Shown here piece by piece: positions 25,486-36,499 of a DNA stretch of 64,000 nucleotides; the first letter of the stretch is position 1; the number at the start of each line of letters is the position of its first letter. Position numbers and translations under genes: made by a program. This stretch comes from Marvania coccoides (lineage: Eukaryota > Chlorophyta > Trebouxiophyceae > Chlorellales > Chlorellaceae): the NCBI GenBank assembly GCA_963854735.1, contig OY978097.1, forward strand, positions 3,162,001 through 3,226,000, read 5' to 3'. The notes beneath the pieces are model-generated. The model ran no database searches, was not told the origin of the DNA, and worked only from the letters and a program-made list of their open reading frames with translations.

Positions 25486-25924
25486 CGTCTCCTCTTCTCT
25501 ATTTAAAGATTTATGTTCACAAATTCAAGTCTCTCATATTCATTTTTTAATCCAAGATGGCGATGTACATGGATTTAAGCCCATTAAGTATGAAAAAAAC
25601 ACGGACACAAAAATATATTCGTTTTGTTCACGAAAACAGTAAATTTGTTAAACATTGGGTTCTTTTTCCTACCTACATCAGTCAAAATTTGTCGAAATAC
25701 AAAAGCGGGCGATAACTGAAGTAGGATATATGCCATTTCACAGGCACAGAGAACGTGGGTGCTCCTCATTTCTGAGTTTTTTCAAAATTTAATTCTCAAA
25801 TCATATTTATCAAGCATCAGTTGCTTTTTCAAGGCCCACAAACCCAGCCATCATATAATTATACCATTTATCAGCTTTTCAAGCCGTTGCCGCTGCGCCA
25901 TCGCGCTCCAGCAGAGCGAAACCA
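25486..25924. promoter_or_regulatory. Divergent spacer, VPS13 and MnmG
   Basis: 439 AT-rich bases between two start codons facing away from each other. Both promoters must lie here; no specific element was recognised. Confidence 0.4.
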
Positions 25925-28207
25925 ATGTCGTGGCGGCCCTCACATCAGCAGCTCTCCCTCCTCGCTGGCGCTGTCAGCAGCTCCATTGACGTAGTGGTTG
26001 TGGGGGGGGGGCATGCAGGGTGCGAAGCCGCCGCTGCAGCTGCCCGTCGCGGCGCCAGGACGTTGCTTGTCACCCCTTCCCCACAGCGCAGCATCGGCGA
26101 AATGAGCTGCAACCCTTCAATTGGAGGCCTGGCCAAAGGCACGCTCGTGCGGGAAGTCGACGCGTTGGGGGGTCTCATGGGTCAGGTGGCAGACGCTGCC
26201 GGCATTCAGTTTCGAATGCTGAATGCCTCAAAGGGCCCGGCTGTGCGGGGCCCCAGGGCTCAGATGGATCGCGAACTGTATAAGGCGAACATGCAGCGTG
26301 CACTGGGGGCAGTCCCCAATCTGCAGATATATGATGGAGCGGTGGTAGATGTGGTACTGGACAGTAATGGCGGAAAAAGCGGAGTGCCTAGGATTGCAGG
26401 GATTGAGCTGGCCACAGGGGAACGCATCGAGTGCAAGAGCGTGGTGATCACCACTGGCACGTTTTTGCACGGGGTGATCCACGTGGGCAGCCAGAGCAGG
26501 CCAGCGGGGCGAATTGCTAGCGGCGCTTCCGTGGAGGCAGCGACGTCGGGCAAAGTGCAGCTGTCGGCGGCGGCGGCAATGACGGACCCGGCAGATGAGG
26601 TGGCAGCAGGGGCTTCCACCAAGCTGGCGCAGACGTTTGCTGCGTTGGGGCTGTCGTTGGGGCGGTTAAAGACCGGAACACCGCCCAGAATAGACGGTGG
26701 GTAGTAATAACAGTACTAAAAGTGAATTGTGGGGTATTCATTTATCGATTTACCATCTCGGGCGTTTTCCATTTCAATCAAGGTATATGACTCGTTTTAT
26801 GGTTCATTTTAACACGTTCATCGTTCATGTTTTCTAAGATATGTTTTCATCTTTGCAGGCCGCACCATCGATTACTCGAAGTGCATTGAGCAGGCAGGAG
26901 ACACCCAACCCGCGCCTTTCTCTTTCCTCCACGCTGAAGTCCCTCACTGGCACCCCCCAGCGGCGCAGGTTCCCTGCTTTGGCACCCGAACAACTGCAGA
27001 GACGGAGGCTTGGGTGCAGGAATGCGTCGACTCTGGGCGGGGGGCACGCTTTCGCACGGGTCTCACCGCGGGGCAGCCGTCTTCTTGCGTGGAGCCCCGG
27101 TACTGCCCTTCACTGGAGACCAAATTCATTCGCTTTCCGGGTCGGACCCACCATGTATGGCTAGAGCCGGAGGGGCTGAACTCGCACGTGGTGTACCCAA
27201 ACGGCCTCAGCTGCAGTCTGGAGCCTGAAGACCAGCCCCGGCTGCTGGCGACGGTGCCAGGGCTGGAGAATGCAAAAATGTTGGTGCCAGCGTATGCGGT
27301 GGAGTACGATTACGTAGACCCGCGGCAGCTGCAACCTACGCTGGAAACCAAAGCAGTGCAAGGTTTGTACTTGGCTGGACAGATTAACGGGACGACGGGG
27401 TACGAGGAAGCGGCAGCGCAGGGCCTGATGGCGGGCGCAAATGCCGCTGCGCCTGCTGCGCCGCTGACGTTGACCAGGGCTGATGGCTACGCCGGAGTGC
27501 TTGTGGATGACTTGGTGACGCGCGGCACTAGCGAACCGTACCGCATGATGACCGCTCGCGCTGAATATCGGCTGAGTTTGCGGCCAGACAATGCCGATTT
27601 GAGGCTGACTGAGAGGGGCATTCAGGCGGGGCTGGTGGACGAGAGACGCGCCGAGGCGTTTAATCAGCGGAAAGTCAAGGTTTCTGGCGCCGAAGAGGCG
27701 CTGTCCAGCATTTCTTTGACCGCCAGCGCCTGGGGGCGGCAGGGCTTTGCGGTGGCCCAAGACGGTGGCACAGTCTCAGCTGCAGAGATGCTGACGCGGC
27801 ATGGGGTGACGCTGCGCAAGCTAGCGGAGGCTGCCACGACTGAGGGCCATCCAGAGGGCCAGTCCTTGTTGGCTTTAGCGGCTGAATTTGAGGATGGAGG
27901 GGCGTCTGGGGCTGTGGCTTGCGCTGTGTACAACTGCCACTATCGGCCGTACCTGAGGCGGCAGGCTGCTGAAGCAGCGGAGCTGCGTCGGGATGAGGCG
28001 GTGCGCATCCCTGCTGATATTGATTACTCGGTGCTGCAGCTGTCAGCAGAGGACCGAGAAAAGTTGGATGCGGTGCGGCCCACGACGCTGGCGCAGGCGC
28101 AGCGCATATCGGGGGTGACCCCCGCGGCGCTGATCATGTTGCTGCAGCACATACGCAAGAGCGGTGGGGGTGGCAATGCAAAGAGGGTCGCCATCGGTAC
28201 CAACTGA
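25925..28207 (+). CDS. MnmG: MnmG (GidA), organellar tRNA uridine-5-carboxymethylaminomethyl modification enzyme
   Basis: Two exons: 25925-26696 and 26859-28207; 706 residues. With MnmE it installs the cmnm5 group on U34 of organellar tRNAs, using FAD and a folate donor. The FAD-binding dinucleotide fold ([14 protein letters not shown]) starts about residue 23. It is followed by [34 protein letters not shown] across the splice junction, [32 protein letters not shown] and the C-terminal [18 protein letters not shown]. Compared with bacterial MnmG there is an insertion of about 40 Ala/Ser-rich residues just before [18 protein letters not shown]. The leader before the FAD fold is only about 20 residues, so either this short segment is the targeting signal or an upstream exon was missed. 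Mitochondrial or plastid location is inferred. Confidence 0.92.
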
Positions 28208-28424
28208 GGTTGCAAAGTTAGTTCAAATATTGCAGTGTCGCTGGCACATCACCACAACAACATAAATAAATGAGCACCCAACAGTGTAGAATCATGTTTA
28301 ATTGCCGTAAAATGGCGTGTTGCAGCTCACATTTTTTGAACAGAAAAACGAAAAGTAATGTACCCGCTCTCTCCCCTCTGCATTTTTAGTTTTACTTCAT
28401 ATTTTTAATTAAATTGTTTCCAGC

Positions 28425-29082
28425 ATGGCTCCTAATTATGCCGAGCTGATAGAGCTGCTGGTAGAGGGAGCTCGATATGACGATGCTGAAGATGTGCAGA
28501 GCGCTCTGGACCAAGGCTGCGACGTGAATGCGCAGGATGAGCAGGGCAGAACAGGTAGAAAATGCATGCAGGCGATTTCAGCCCTTTGTTTTTTGCTCCT
28601 CGATCAAATTCTAAATTTATTTAAATTTTGCAGCTGCTCACATGGCGGCCGCCAATGGCCACGCGGAGTTGCTACAACAGCTGATCGACGCAGGAGCGGT
28701 GCGTATTTCTGGCGGTCCATACGCGCACAACCCTTGGGGGTCTTTTTTTTCTTCTCACCGCTCATTTTTTTCTTCCATTCAGGCTGCCACACTGACCAAC
28801 GCAGAGGGCAACACGCCACTCCATTGGGCTTGTATAAATGGACAAAAGGACGCTGTGCGGGTGCTGCTGCAGGCGGGAGCCAGCCCCAGTGCTTTGAATT
28901 CCCACGAGACGACTCCTGTTGATGAAGCACTTTACAAGGGATTTCAAGACATTGTGGACCTGATTAACGAATTTAACAATGCCAAAAAGATGGAAGACGA
29001 AACATACGACGTGCCTGATGATGCTGAAGAAGCGGGGGAGGGAGACATGGAGCTTGACGCGTCGGGCGAACAAAAAGAATAA
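28425..29082 (+). CDS. Small ankyrin-repeat protein
   Basis: Three exons: 28425-28554, 28634-28698 and 28783-29082; 164 residues. It contains two to three ankyrin repeats: DEQGRTAAHMAAANGHAELL continuing to IDAGA, then NAEGNTPLHWACINGQKDAV continuing to LLQAGASPS, and a partial third (TPVDEALYKGFQDIVDLI). A short acidic tail ends the protein. Ankyrin repeats bind partner proteins; size and layout resemble yeast YAR1-like small cytosolic ankyrin proteins, but that is only a resemblance. The introns sit between and within repeats. It follows MnmG by 217 bases in the same direction. Confidence 0.88.
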
Positions 29083-29432
29083 ATGGGCGTTGCCGCTGTT
29101 GTTTAAAATGTTTATTAATTGCTTAGGTAGGTAGATTTACACGAGTATGCTTTCATGTTGTTGTGGAGGAGGGAAAAAATAACGCTACCTCTTGTAATAA
29201 AGTTGAATAAATGGGAAAGCCATAAAGAGAGGTGCAATGATTTATTCTTGTTTTTTTTTCTCATATTGTGTACGCGTAAAAAAACAAATGGCAGGCAAGC
29301 AAAATCTAAAGGATGGGTGTATTCATTCAGCTACTTCAGGGTCATGCATTAAAATAGAAAATATTACGTATGGCATTGTGAATTTTCAAAAGCACATAGT
29401 TTCCGTTACTAATTATACTAATATATTTCACA
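29083..29432. other. Convergent spacer, ankyrin protein and PTOX
   Basis: 350 AT-rich bases holding both 3' UTRs; no other feature was seen. Confidence 0.4.
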
Positions 29433-31006
29433 TCATCTTTCGTCTCCCGATTCGCTGCTGCTGCTGGTCAGCGCGTCGTACACCTTCATCACCCTCACCG
29501 GCCTGCCCACCGCCTTTGAGCGTGCCGCATCAGCCGCCGCCAGGTCTTGGGAGATGCTGCCGTCCTTGCACGCTTTCATCGTCTTGATGTGCTCAATCTC
29601 GTCGTCCCTGATGTTGACGATGACGTCGTAGAGAGTGTTGCACTTGGGGCGGCGGGGCTGCTTGCTGTCCCATCCTGTCTGCAGCTGGTCAAAGAGGTAA
29701 AGGTCCCCCGCCTTGTAGTAGTTGAGGGCCACCAGGGGCGGGGGGATGGACTTGAGCAGCTCCTCGTTCTGCTCGGCAAACTCGGAGTAGGTGTCGGCGG
29801 CGTGGTTCTGAGAGTGAAGATTGAGGAAGAAAGAAAGAAAAACGGCGGTGAAAAATAAGTTGCCATGAAAGTATACATTTCTGGGGAAACTCCTACCTCC
29901 ACCAGCTCTGAGAAGGCGTAGGAGGCCGAGGGGGAGAAGAAGTACATGCCCACTAGCACCCAGTAATAGAACACCGCCGCGTGCTCCGCGAAGAAGCGGT
30001 CGATCCACAGGAGGTCCCCCCCCAGGGACTCAAAGATCTGCAGGTGGTGCAGCTCGTTCCACTCCTCGGCAAAGTGGACCTTGCGCACCTCCGCGCCGCT
30101 GCGCCACCACCCCAGCGACTCGTACAGGTGCAGCATGGAGATGAAGGCGAAGTAGGGCATGCGAGCAACGGTCTCGAGGAACCAAAAGCGCTGAATGGGA
30201 CGCCCGCCGTAAGGGACGTCCAGCATCCAGCACAGGGTGCTGTAGGCGAAGCGGATGGCCCAGGGCGTCACCGGCTTGCCATCCCGCGCCTCTCTCTTGC
30301 GCTCCCGCTCCATCACAAGGTGGTCATCCAGCTTGAGCGCCCTCACTTTCGATAAAACCTCGGCCTGCTCAGCGGAAAGCTGGGGGTTGCGGGCGTCACG
30401 GGGCAGCTTCAGCGTCTTCAGCACGTCCTTGGTCTCCAGCCACTCGTCCAGGGCAGCCAAGCTCTTGCGAACGGCCCCGCCCGCAGCAAAGCCTACGCGC
30501 TTCAGGGGGCCCGCGCCAGCGGCGATCTGGCTCTCGGAGATGCCGGCGTACTCATCGTACCGCACCGAGCGACGCAGGGCCAGCAGCTCCTTGCGGAAGT
30601 TGTCCGCGGCCAGGCCCCAGGCGGAGGTGGGCACAGCGCCGTAATTGTCTTGGTAGAGGCGGCCAGTGCCCGAACGGAAGCCGTAATCAGCGGGCATCAC
30701 CGCAATATGGTCGCCGCTGGCATCATCCACGAACACCAACTCCGCTTCGGCGTTGAGAGGGATGTCTTTGGACTTTTCGGGGGTGGCGATGTTGCAGGGG
30801 CGCAGGGCGAGGGAGCGGCGGGACGGGCGGGGTGCCACCCTACAAGAAACAAATGTGGTGGTCTGGTTATGCAAGGGTTTCGCAGGATGTGAAGGGTTTG
30901 GACGCGAATCGAAGGCAAACAAGCCTGATTGATTTAAAATTGCTTACTTTTGAAGAGCGCGCAGGCGGCCCAGACGGGCCTGCGGGAGGGCCATAGAGCC
31001 GTACAT
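29433..31006 (-). CDS. PTOX: Plastid terminal oxidase (PTOX), alternative-oxidase family
   Basis: Three exons: 31006-30948, 30839-29897 and 29807-29433; 458 residues. PTOX oxidises plastoquinol with oxygen, forming water, in carotenoid synthesis, chlororespiration and stress protection. All di-iron ligand motifs are visible: RFWFLETVARMPYFAF, WNELHHLQIFESLGG, the ENHAADTYSEF glutamate across the last splice junction, and NIRDDEIEHIKTM. The insertion KYY-like segment NYYKAGDLYLFDQLQT and the HAADTYSEF stretch are those of PTOX rather than mitochondrial AOX. The short first exon starts a basic leader (MYGSMALPQARLGRLRALQK, then VAPRPSRRSLALRP), fitting a plastid transit peptide. Residues 60-200 are a long N-terminal extension without recognisable motifs. 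Confidence 0.94.
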
Positions 31007-31816
31007 TGTGAACAAAATTTGCAAAATAAAGCAGCGCAAGGAACGCGCGTGGTTGGTTGAATGGCGACGACCCTCCTGAATCTGACTGACTTTTCGTTTG
31101 AATCGAGAGCACCTTAGCTGTAAGTTTTGGGGTGCTTTGCTTGCTTATTTATATTGAAATGTTTTAAATTGGTTACGAATATAGAGAGGGTGCAGCAGAG
31201 CTGCTGCGTCGCGGCTGCGTGGACGAGGGCTCTGTTTTTTTTTTATGTGCCTGTTGCACTTTGCCCCCCTACTTCCTCTGTTGTTTCTTCTTGCCAGTCA
31301 CACACTAAGCCAACTGGTTTACAGACAAAATGAAACGCATGGATGGCTATCTAGGAAAATGAAAAGAAGGAGAAAAATCTGCTAAAATGTACGCTGACGA
31401 CGCTGACGACGATGGATTGGGCTAATCTAACGAAAAAGCTTTCCCAACTGTCTAGAAATGATGATGAAAGACTCAGAGACAGTGTTTAGTATATGGAATT
31501 ATTATAAACAGAAAAATAGATTAAATGTATTTTTGAACAGTATGTACATAAATTAATTGACACGCAGAGGCCTGAGAGGATTGATGGGTGTGCAAAAGTG
31601 ATGCAGTACTGAGTTGTGCATTCTCCACCTATGCTGGGGTCAGAACACTGTTTTCTTTTTCCACTCAAAAGAAGTGTTTTTGTCGTTGTCAGGTAGATAT
31701 GCTTCGTGGCTGCACTGAGAAAGACAGAAAAAGAAAAGAAAAATAGCAAGCACTAAGCGCGTCAAGTCAGTCATACAAATGTATGAGTCCACAAAAAAAA
31801 GTGAGAGATCGTGCGA
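31007..31816. other. Spacer: PTOX promoter and 3' UTR of the DUF3455-like gene
   Basis: 810 bases, AT-rich. It includes the tandem GACGCTGAC (31391-31408) and a run of T at 31230. Only short ORFs without recognisable products were found. Confidence 0.4.
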
Positions 31817-33064
31817 TCAGAGGACAATGCCGCCAAGGGCCAGGGCGCCCACCGCCATCACAGCAGAGATGGATGCGGTCACCGCGCTGCTGGTCGTGGG
31901 AGGGGGAGGGGTGGCCGTGATGATGACGGTGGGGGGAGGAGACTCAACGGCAGGGGTGGGGGGGGGCGCAAAGGACGTGGGAGGAGGGGGCGATGTCGCT
32001 GGAGGCGGGGGGGAGGTTGCCGGTGGGGGAGGTGCCATGGCAGGCATGGGCGCAAGCGCGGGAGCGCCAATAGGTGCCAGGTAGCCCTCCTCGCAGGTGT
32101 AAATATCCATGGTGCCCTGCAACACAAAAGATTTGAGTGAATTTCCACGGTGGTTAAATTACTGGTACTTTAAATTAAAATACGAGTTACACAAAATCTA
32201 TCGATTTTATTTTGGCTCTCTTTGGCGCGATTGATATCCAATAATGTCACTCTCTCACCTCGAAGGAGATCTCCTTCTCGCCGGCAGCGCAGTTGATGGG
32301 GGGAGCGCCGCCGATGGTGTCGTACAGTTTGACGAATGCCATCTCAGGGAGGCCACGTGGGGGTTTCTCTCCAGACTGGGAGGCGACGGCCCAGCGCGCC
32401 CAGGGTGCGCTGGTGGACTGGGGCGAAGTGGTGGGGTTGGGACCCAAAGTGACTGCAGTGAAATAAATAGTTATTCTAGAGAGATGAAATACACATTTCC
32501 TGGCGAGTTGACATGGAACCAGAGCTGCAAATGATCGACTTACTTGTCACGTTCACGAAGGCGTTGGTGTCAGCCTGCATTCAGCGGGCACATGCGCAGA
32601 CGCGTTTTAGGAGAAATAATCGGAGATGTTGCGTTCAAAAAAACGAAGGACCTACCATGAGCTGCCCAATTTTAAGCTCTGTGCCAGAAGCAGTGCCCTC
32701 CCAGCCCTCTGGATTGTAAAGGTTGGCATCCGCGCTGATCAGGGTGGCATTGCCTCCATCGCAAGTGTAAACAGCAAAGCCGAAGGCCTTGAAGCTGAGG
32801 TACATGGTTGCCTGGGGCGGAGCATCCACTGTCTGGGGGTCGGGGGTGGAGCAGCCAATGACCGGCTGAGCAACCAGCGTTTGGAGCAGCTGCAATCACA
32901 TGATTCGACAGGCGGGGTTGTGAGAAGAAGACGCCAGCACATGCAACCAGGGCCCAATATGAACAACGTTAGCCTGGAATTATCGTTTTTTTATCGCTCA
33001 CCTCGCGTTCAGCGACCACCGAGCCGGCGAGGACGGCTAGCGAGACCAAAACCAGCAAACGCAT
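31817..33064 (-). CDS. Secreted DUF3455-like protein, probably GPI-anchored
   Basis: Five exons: 33064-33002, 32889-32656, 32574-32544, 32452-32259 and 32116-31817; 273 residues. It begins with a signal peptide (MRLLVLVSLAVLAGSVVAERE). The globular part has FKAFGFAVYTC, a W-containing strand, FVNVTITLG, ARWAVASQSG, FVKLYDTIGGAPP-NC and GTMDIYTC. This order of IYTC, ..GGxxP..C and a final YTC resembles the DUF3455 family, whose function is unknown. Next comes a Pro/Thr-rich stretch and a hydrophobic C-terminal tail after Ser-Ser-Ala, the pattern of a GPI-anchor signal, so a cell-surface or wall protein is likely. The third exon is only 31 bases, but it is needed to keep the frame and supplies FVNVT. 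Confidence 0.8.
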
Positions 33065-33682
33065 ATTGTATTTGGGCAGAGGCAGAGGTCAGAGAACGGC
33101 ACCCTCCAAATAAATTGTAAAAATAAATTCAAATTTGATTTACTGCTCTTTTGCCTGCACACATGGGGGAAACAGCTGCTGGTAAGAAGATATCCAGGTA
33201 GAAAGTAATGTGGGGGCCATTAATAAAAAAACAAAAATACTGGGCGTGAGCTGCGGCTGGCGATTGGGCTGCGGAGCTACGGCTGGCGTCCAATGAGCGG
33301 CGGTGATGCGGCTGGTGACCGGCGTTGATGACCTGCATGCATTTGCCTTTTTAATAGGGGCGATTTATCGCCCCTTCAGTACCCCCTTTGGGGTTTTGTT
33401 GTTTTGTTTTGTTATTATTGACCCTTTAGTCATCCCCTTTCGGGTCTTTGTTTTGCTTTGTTTTGGGGGTGGCCTCGGGAGTTGTGTGCTTACCATTAGA
33501 TGGCGGGCTCCTCCACCCACCACGCTTGCCGTCACTAGCCCGCTGTTCTGCCGACCCGCTGTTGGCTCAGCGCAGCAATAACCTGCCGGCGAGATTGTCC
33601 CATACAGTACGTCTGTATTTCATAGCAGCTCTTGTTTACATGGCAATTAAACTTCAACACTAAAAAAAAGTAATAATAAAAA
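33065..33682. other. Spacer with small hairpins and an imperfect duplication
   Basis: 618 bases holding the promoter of the DUF3455-like gene and the ABCF 3' UTR. At 33357-33374 there is a perfect hairpin (GGGGCGA, loop TTTA, TCGCCCC), closely followed by CCCC-CTTT-GGGG. The segment from about 33377 to 33470 looks like two imperfect copies of a unit built from ACCCCCTTTGGGGT followed by TTTTG repeats. Confidence 0.5.
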
Positions 33683-36135
33683 TTATCTGCTCTTCCCGCT
33701 CTTGCCCGCCACTGCCGCTGCCGCCGCCGCCGCGCTTTCTCGCTCCTCTTCATCCAGCTCCGCCGCAATCTCCTTAATCAACTCCTGCTTGTAGTCCTCA
33801 AAGTCGCCATCATACGACTCCACCCCACCGTTCTCCACGATCCACACCTCAGCGCGCTCAGCGTCGTCGCATACCCGAGACAGCAGCCGCGAGTCATGAC
33901 TGATGATCACGACGCCGCCCTCGTATTCCTCCAGCGCATCCGCCAGCGCGTCGATCGACTGCATATCCAGATGGTTGGTGGGCTCGTCCAGCAGCAGGAT
34001 GTGCGGGTTGGAAAGCGCAATGGCAGCAAACACCACGCGCGCCTTTTGCCCGCCAGACAGCTTGCAAATGGGCTGCAGGTGGTGGTGTCCGGACAGCCCA
34101 AACCGCCCCAGCTTGGCGCGCATATCCTCCGGCTTCAGCCCCTCGGTGGGAAACTTGTTCATGAGGTACTCCACCGGGGACGTGTCAAACGCCAGCGCGT
34201 CGACAAAGTGCTGGTTGTACCTCCCCACGCGCAGCTTGTGGCTCTTGCGCTGCTCCCCCTCGTTGGGCTCCAGGTCTCCTGCCAGCAGGTTCATCAGCGT
34301 GGTCTTTCCAGCGCCGTTGGGCCCCACGATGGCGATGCGGCTGCCCATGTCGATGCCGATGCTGAGGTCGGACAGACCAAAGTCGGTGCGCCCGGGGTAC
34401 GCGAACGACGCGTCAATGAGCTGCAGCAGCGGGGGCGGCAGCTCCGTGGGCTCGGGGAACTCAAATTTGACGGTGTAGTCGTTCCACTGCCGAGGGCCGG
34501 ACCCTGCTGCTGCGCTGCTGCCGGCGTCGTACGCGGGCCCGCCGCCGCTCTTCTTGTCCTTGATCTTGGCCTTCTGCTTGGCGTCCTTAGCCACCTTGTC
34601 GGCGTTGGCCTTGCTGCCGCTTTTCTTGGCCGCCTTCATCTGCTTCTGAAACTTGTCAAACTCCTTGTTGGCCTCGCGGCGGCGCTGCTCGTACATCTCC
34701 TCGAACTGCGCAAAGTTGCCGCGGTAGTAGTGCAGCCGCTCGTCGTGCAGGTGGATGATGTCGGTGGTGATGGAGTTTAGGAAATCTCGGTCGTGGGACA
34801 CCACGATCAGCGTCTTCTTCCACCGCGTCAAGTACTCCTCCAGCCACAGCACCGCCCGCAGGTCCAGGTGGTTGGTGGGCTCGTCCAGCAGCAGCACCGT
34901 CGGCTGAATGTACAGCGCACGAGCCAGCGAAATGCGCATGCGCCACCCGCCGGAAAACAAGTTGGTGGCACGTGCCTGCATGTCCTTAGTGAACCCCAGG
35001 CCGTGCAGGATCTTGGAGGCCCGCGCCTCAGCGGAAGCCCCCCCAATCTCAGCCATCCGCTCATACACGTCAGTCAGCCGCGCTGCAAGGTCGCCTTCGT
35101 CGTGTGCCACTGCGGCGGGCTGGTCACCGCCGTCCTTGATGTCCAGCGACCCCAGGGCAGCATTGATCTCTGCCTCCTCCGCCCGCAGCTCCATGAGCTC
35201 AACGTCAGCCGCCACCACCGACTCCAGGGCGCTGGCCTCCGTGCCCACCACCTCCTGCTCCACCAGCAGCACGTCCAGGTTCTCGGGCACAGGCACCTGG
35301 CGCCGCGCGATCATGCGCAGCAGTGTCGACTTTCCCTTGCCGTTGGGACCCACCAGGCCGTAGCGCCGCCCAGCAGCGATGGTCAGCGTGGTGTTCTCCA
35401 GCAGCACCTTTCCCTTGGCGCGGATGGTGAGGTTGTGCACCTTGATGTCGGTAGCAGACAGGGTGCCATCACCCTCGCCCTGCTGCTCAAACGCAACGTC
35501 GAACACGTTGTCATCGTCCTGAAGGGCAGCAACCTTGGCGGCAGCCGCCTTCTCCAGCAGCTTGCGCTCCTTGTCGGCCAGCTTTCTGGACTCCTTGTTG
35601 GTCGTCTGCATGGGGGTGAGGGACGGGGAGGTTTTTTTGTGTGAAAAAGCTCGATTTTAGACAATTGGGGAAAACAGATACAGAAAATTAATCGAAAAGT
35701 AATATTAAATAGTGGAATTAGTCAACAACTCACCCTTGCCATGAACACTTTTTCAGACTCGTCCACCTTGCGGCGCTCCACCTCCTCGTCGCTCTCAGAC
35801 TCGCTGGAAGGGAGGTCCAAGTCGCCCAAGTAGCTGTCGCCGGTGGTAGGCTTGGGTGGGGGCGGTCCGCGGGGCTTGGGGGCCGGCGGCGGGCGCGGCT
35901 TTGGCGCTGCGGCGGCAGCGCCGTTGGCCTTCTTGTCGAGGCCCATCTTGCGGTCGAGCAATTTGTCACCGCTCTTCTTAGAATCCTTGTCCTTGGATTC
36001 CTTCTTGTCCGAAGAACTCTTGGACTTCTTCTCCTTGTCTTTATCTCCAGAAGATTTAGATGATTTCACGGCCTTCTCTCCATCAGCGGCCTTCGAACCC
36101 TTTTTTACCTTCTTCTCCTCCTTCTCGCCTGCCAT
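33683..36135 (-). CDS. ABC-F ATPase, ABCF1/ABC50 (GCN4-like) type
   Basis: Two exons: 36135-35734 and 35605-33683; 774 residues. ABC-F proteins have two ABC ATPase domains and no membrane domain; the ABCF1 type works with eIF2 and ribosomes in translation. Residues 1-130 are a Lys/Ser-rich then Pro-rich extension with an acidic Ser patch (SSESESDEEVE). The splice junction gives VFMARTTNKESRKLADKERK. Domain 1 has GPNGKGKST, FSGGWRMR and LLLDEPTNHLD. Domain 2 has GPNGAGKTT, LSGGQKARV and LLLDEPTNHLD again. Between them lies the charged linker. IDGDFEDYK-like SYDGDFEDYKQEL near the C-terminus is diagnostic of ABCF1/GCN4 rather than GCN20. Diverges from the LarB-like gene. Confidence 0.94.
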
Positions 36136-36499
36136 TGTGTGTTTGTTTAGCGCGAGCTGTGAAACTTCGAGAGAGATCTGGCTAAAGTTAGTTCAGAACA
36201 CGATTAGTTTTATTTTTTTGTTCAAAATTATAGAAAATGTACGGCGGCCGGTGTGCTCCAGCGCTAGCTTAAGATGCGAAAATATTTTTTTATAAAAAAA
36301 ATATTGAATTTGGCACCGCGCAGAGCTCTCATGGCGGCGGAGAAGACCAGAAGAAAATCGTGACAGCCGAAGGGGAACAGCGAAAGCGATCAACGGCGTG
36401 CATTATCCATTATTTGGAACACCGTGTGCAGCTCGACACCACAAGACAGCGGCGCCAGATAACTTTTTATTTCGCAACTCGAAAAAAAAAACTACCGGA
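36136..36499. promoter_or_regulatory. Divergent spacer, ABCF and LarB-like gene
   Basis: 364 bases between opposite start codons. It contains a near-palindromic A/T stretch around 36278-36306 (AAATATTTTTTTATAAAAAA) that could extrude as a hairpin; promoters are assumed on both sides. Confidence 0.4.

Noticed and set aside
29433..31006. Mitochondrial alternative oxidase rather than PTOX
   Set aside because: The di-iron region and the NYYKAGDLYLFDQLQT segment follow PTOX, and the protein lacks the AOX N-terminal regulatory Cys region.
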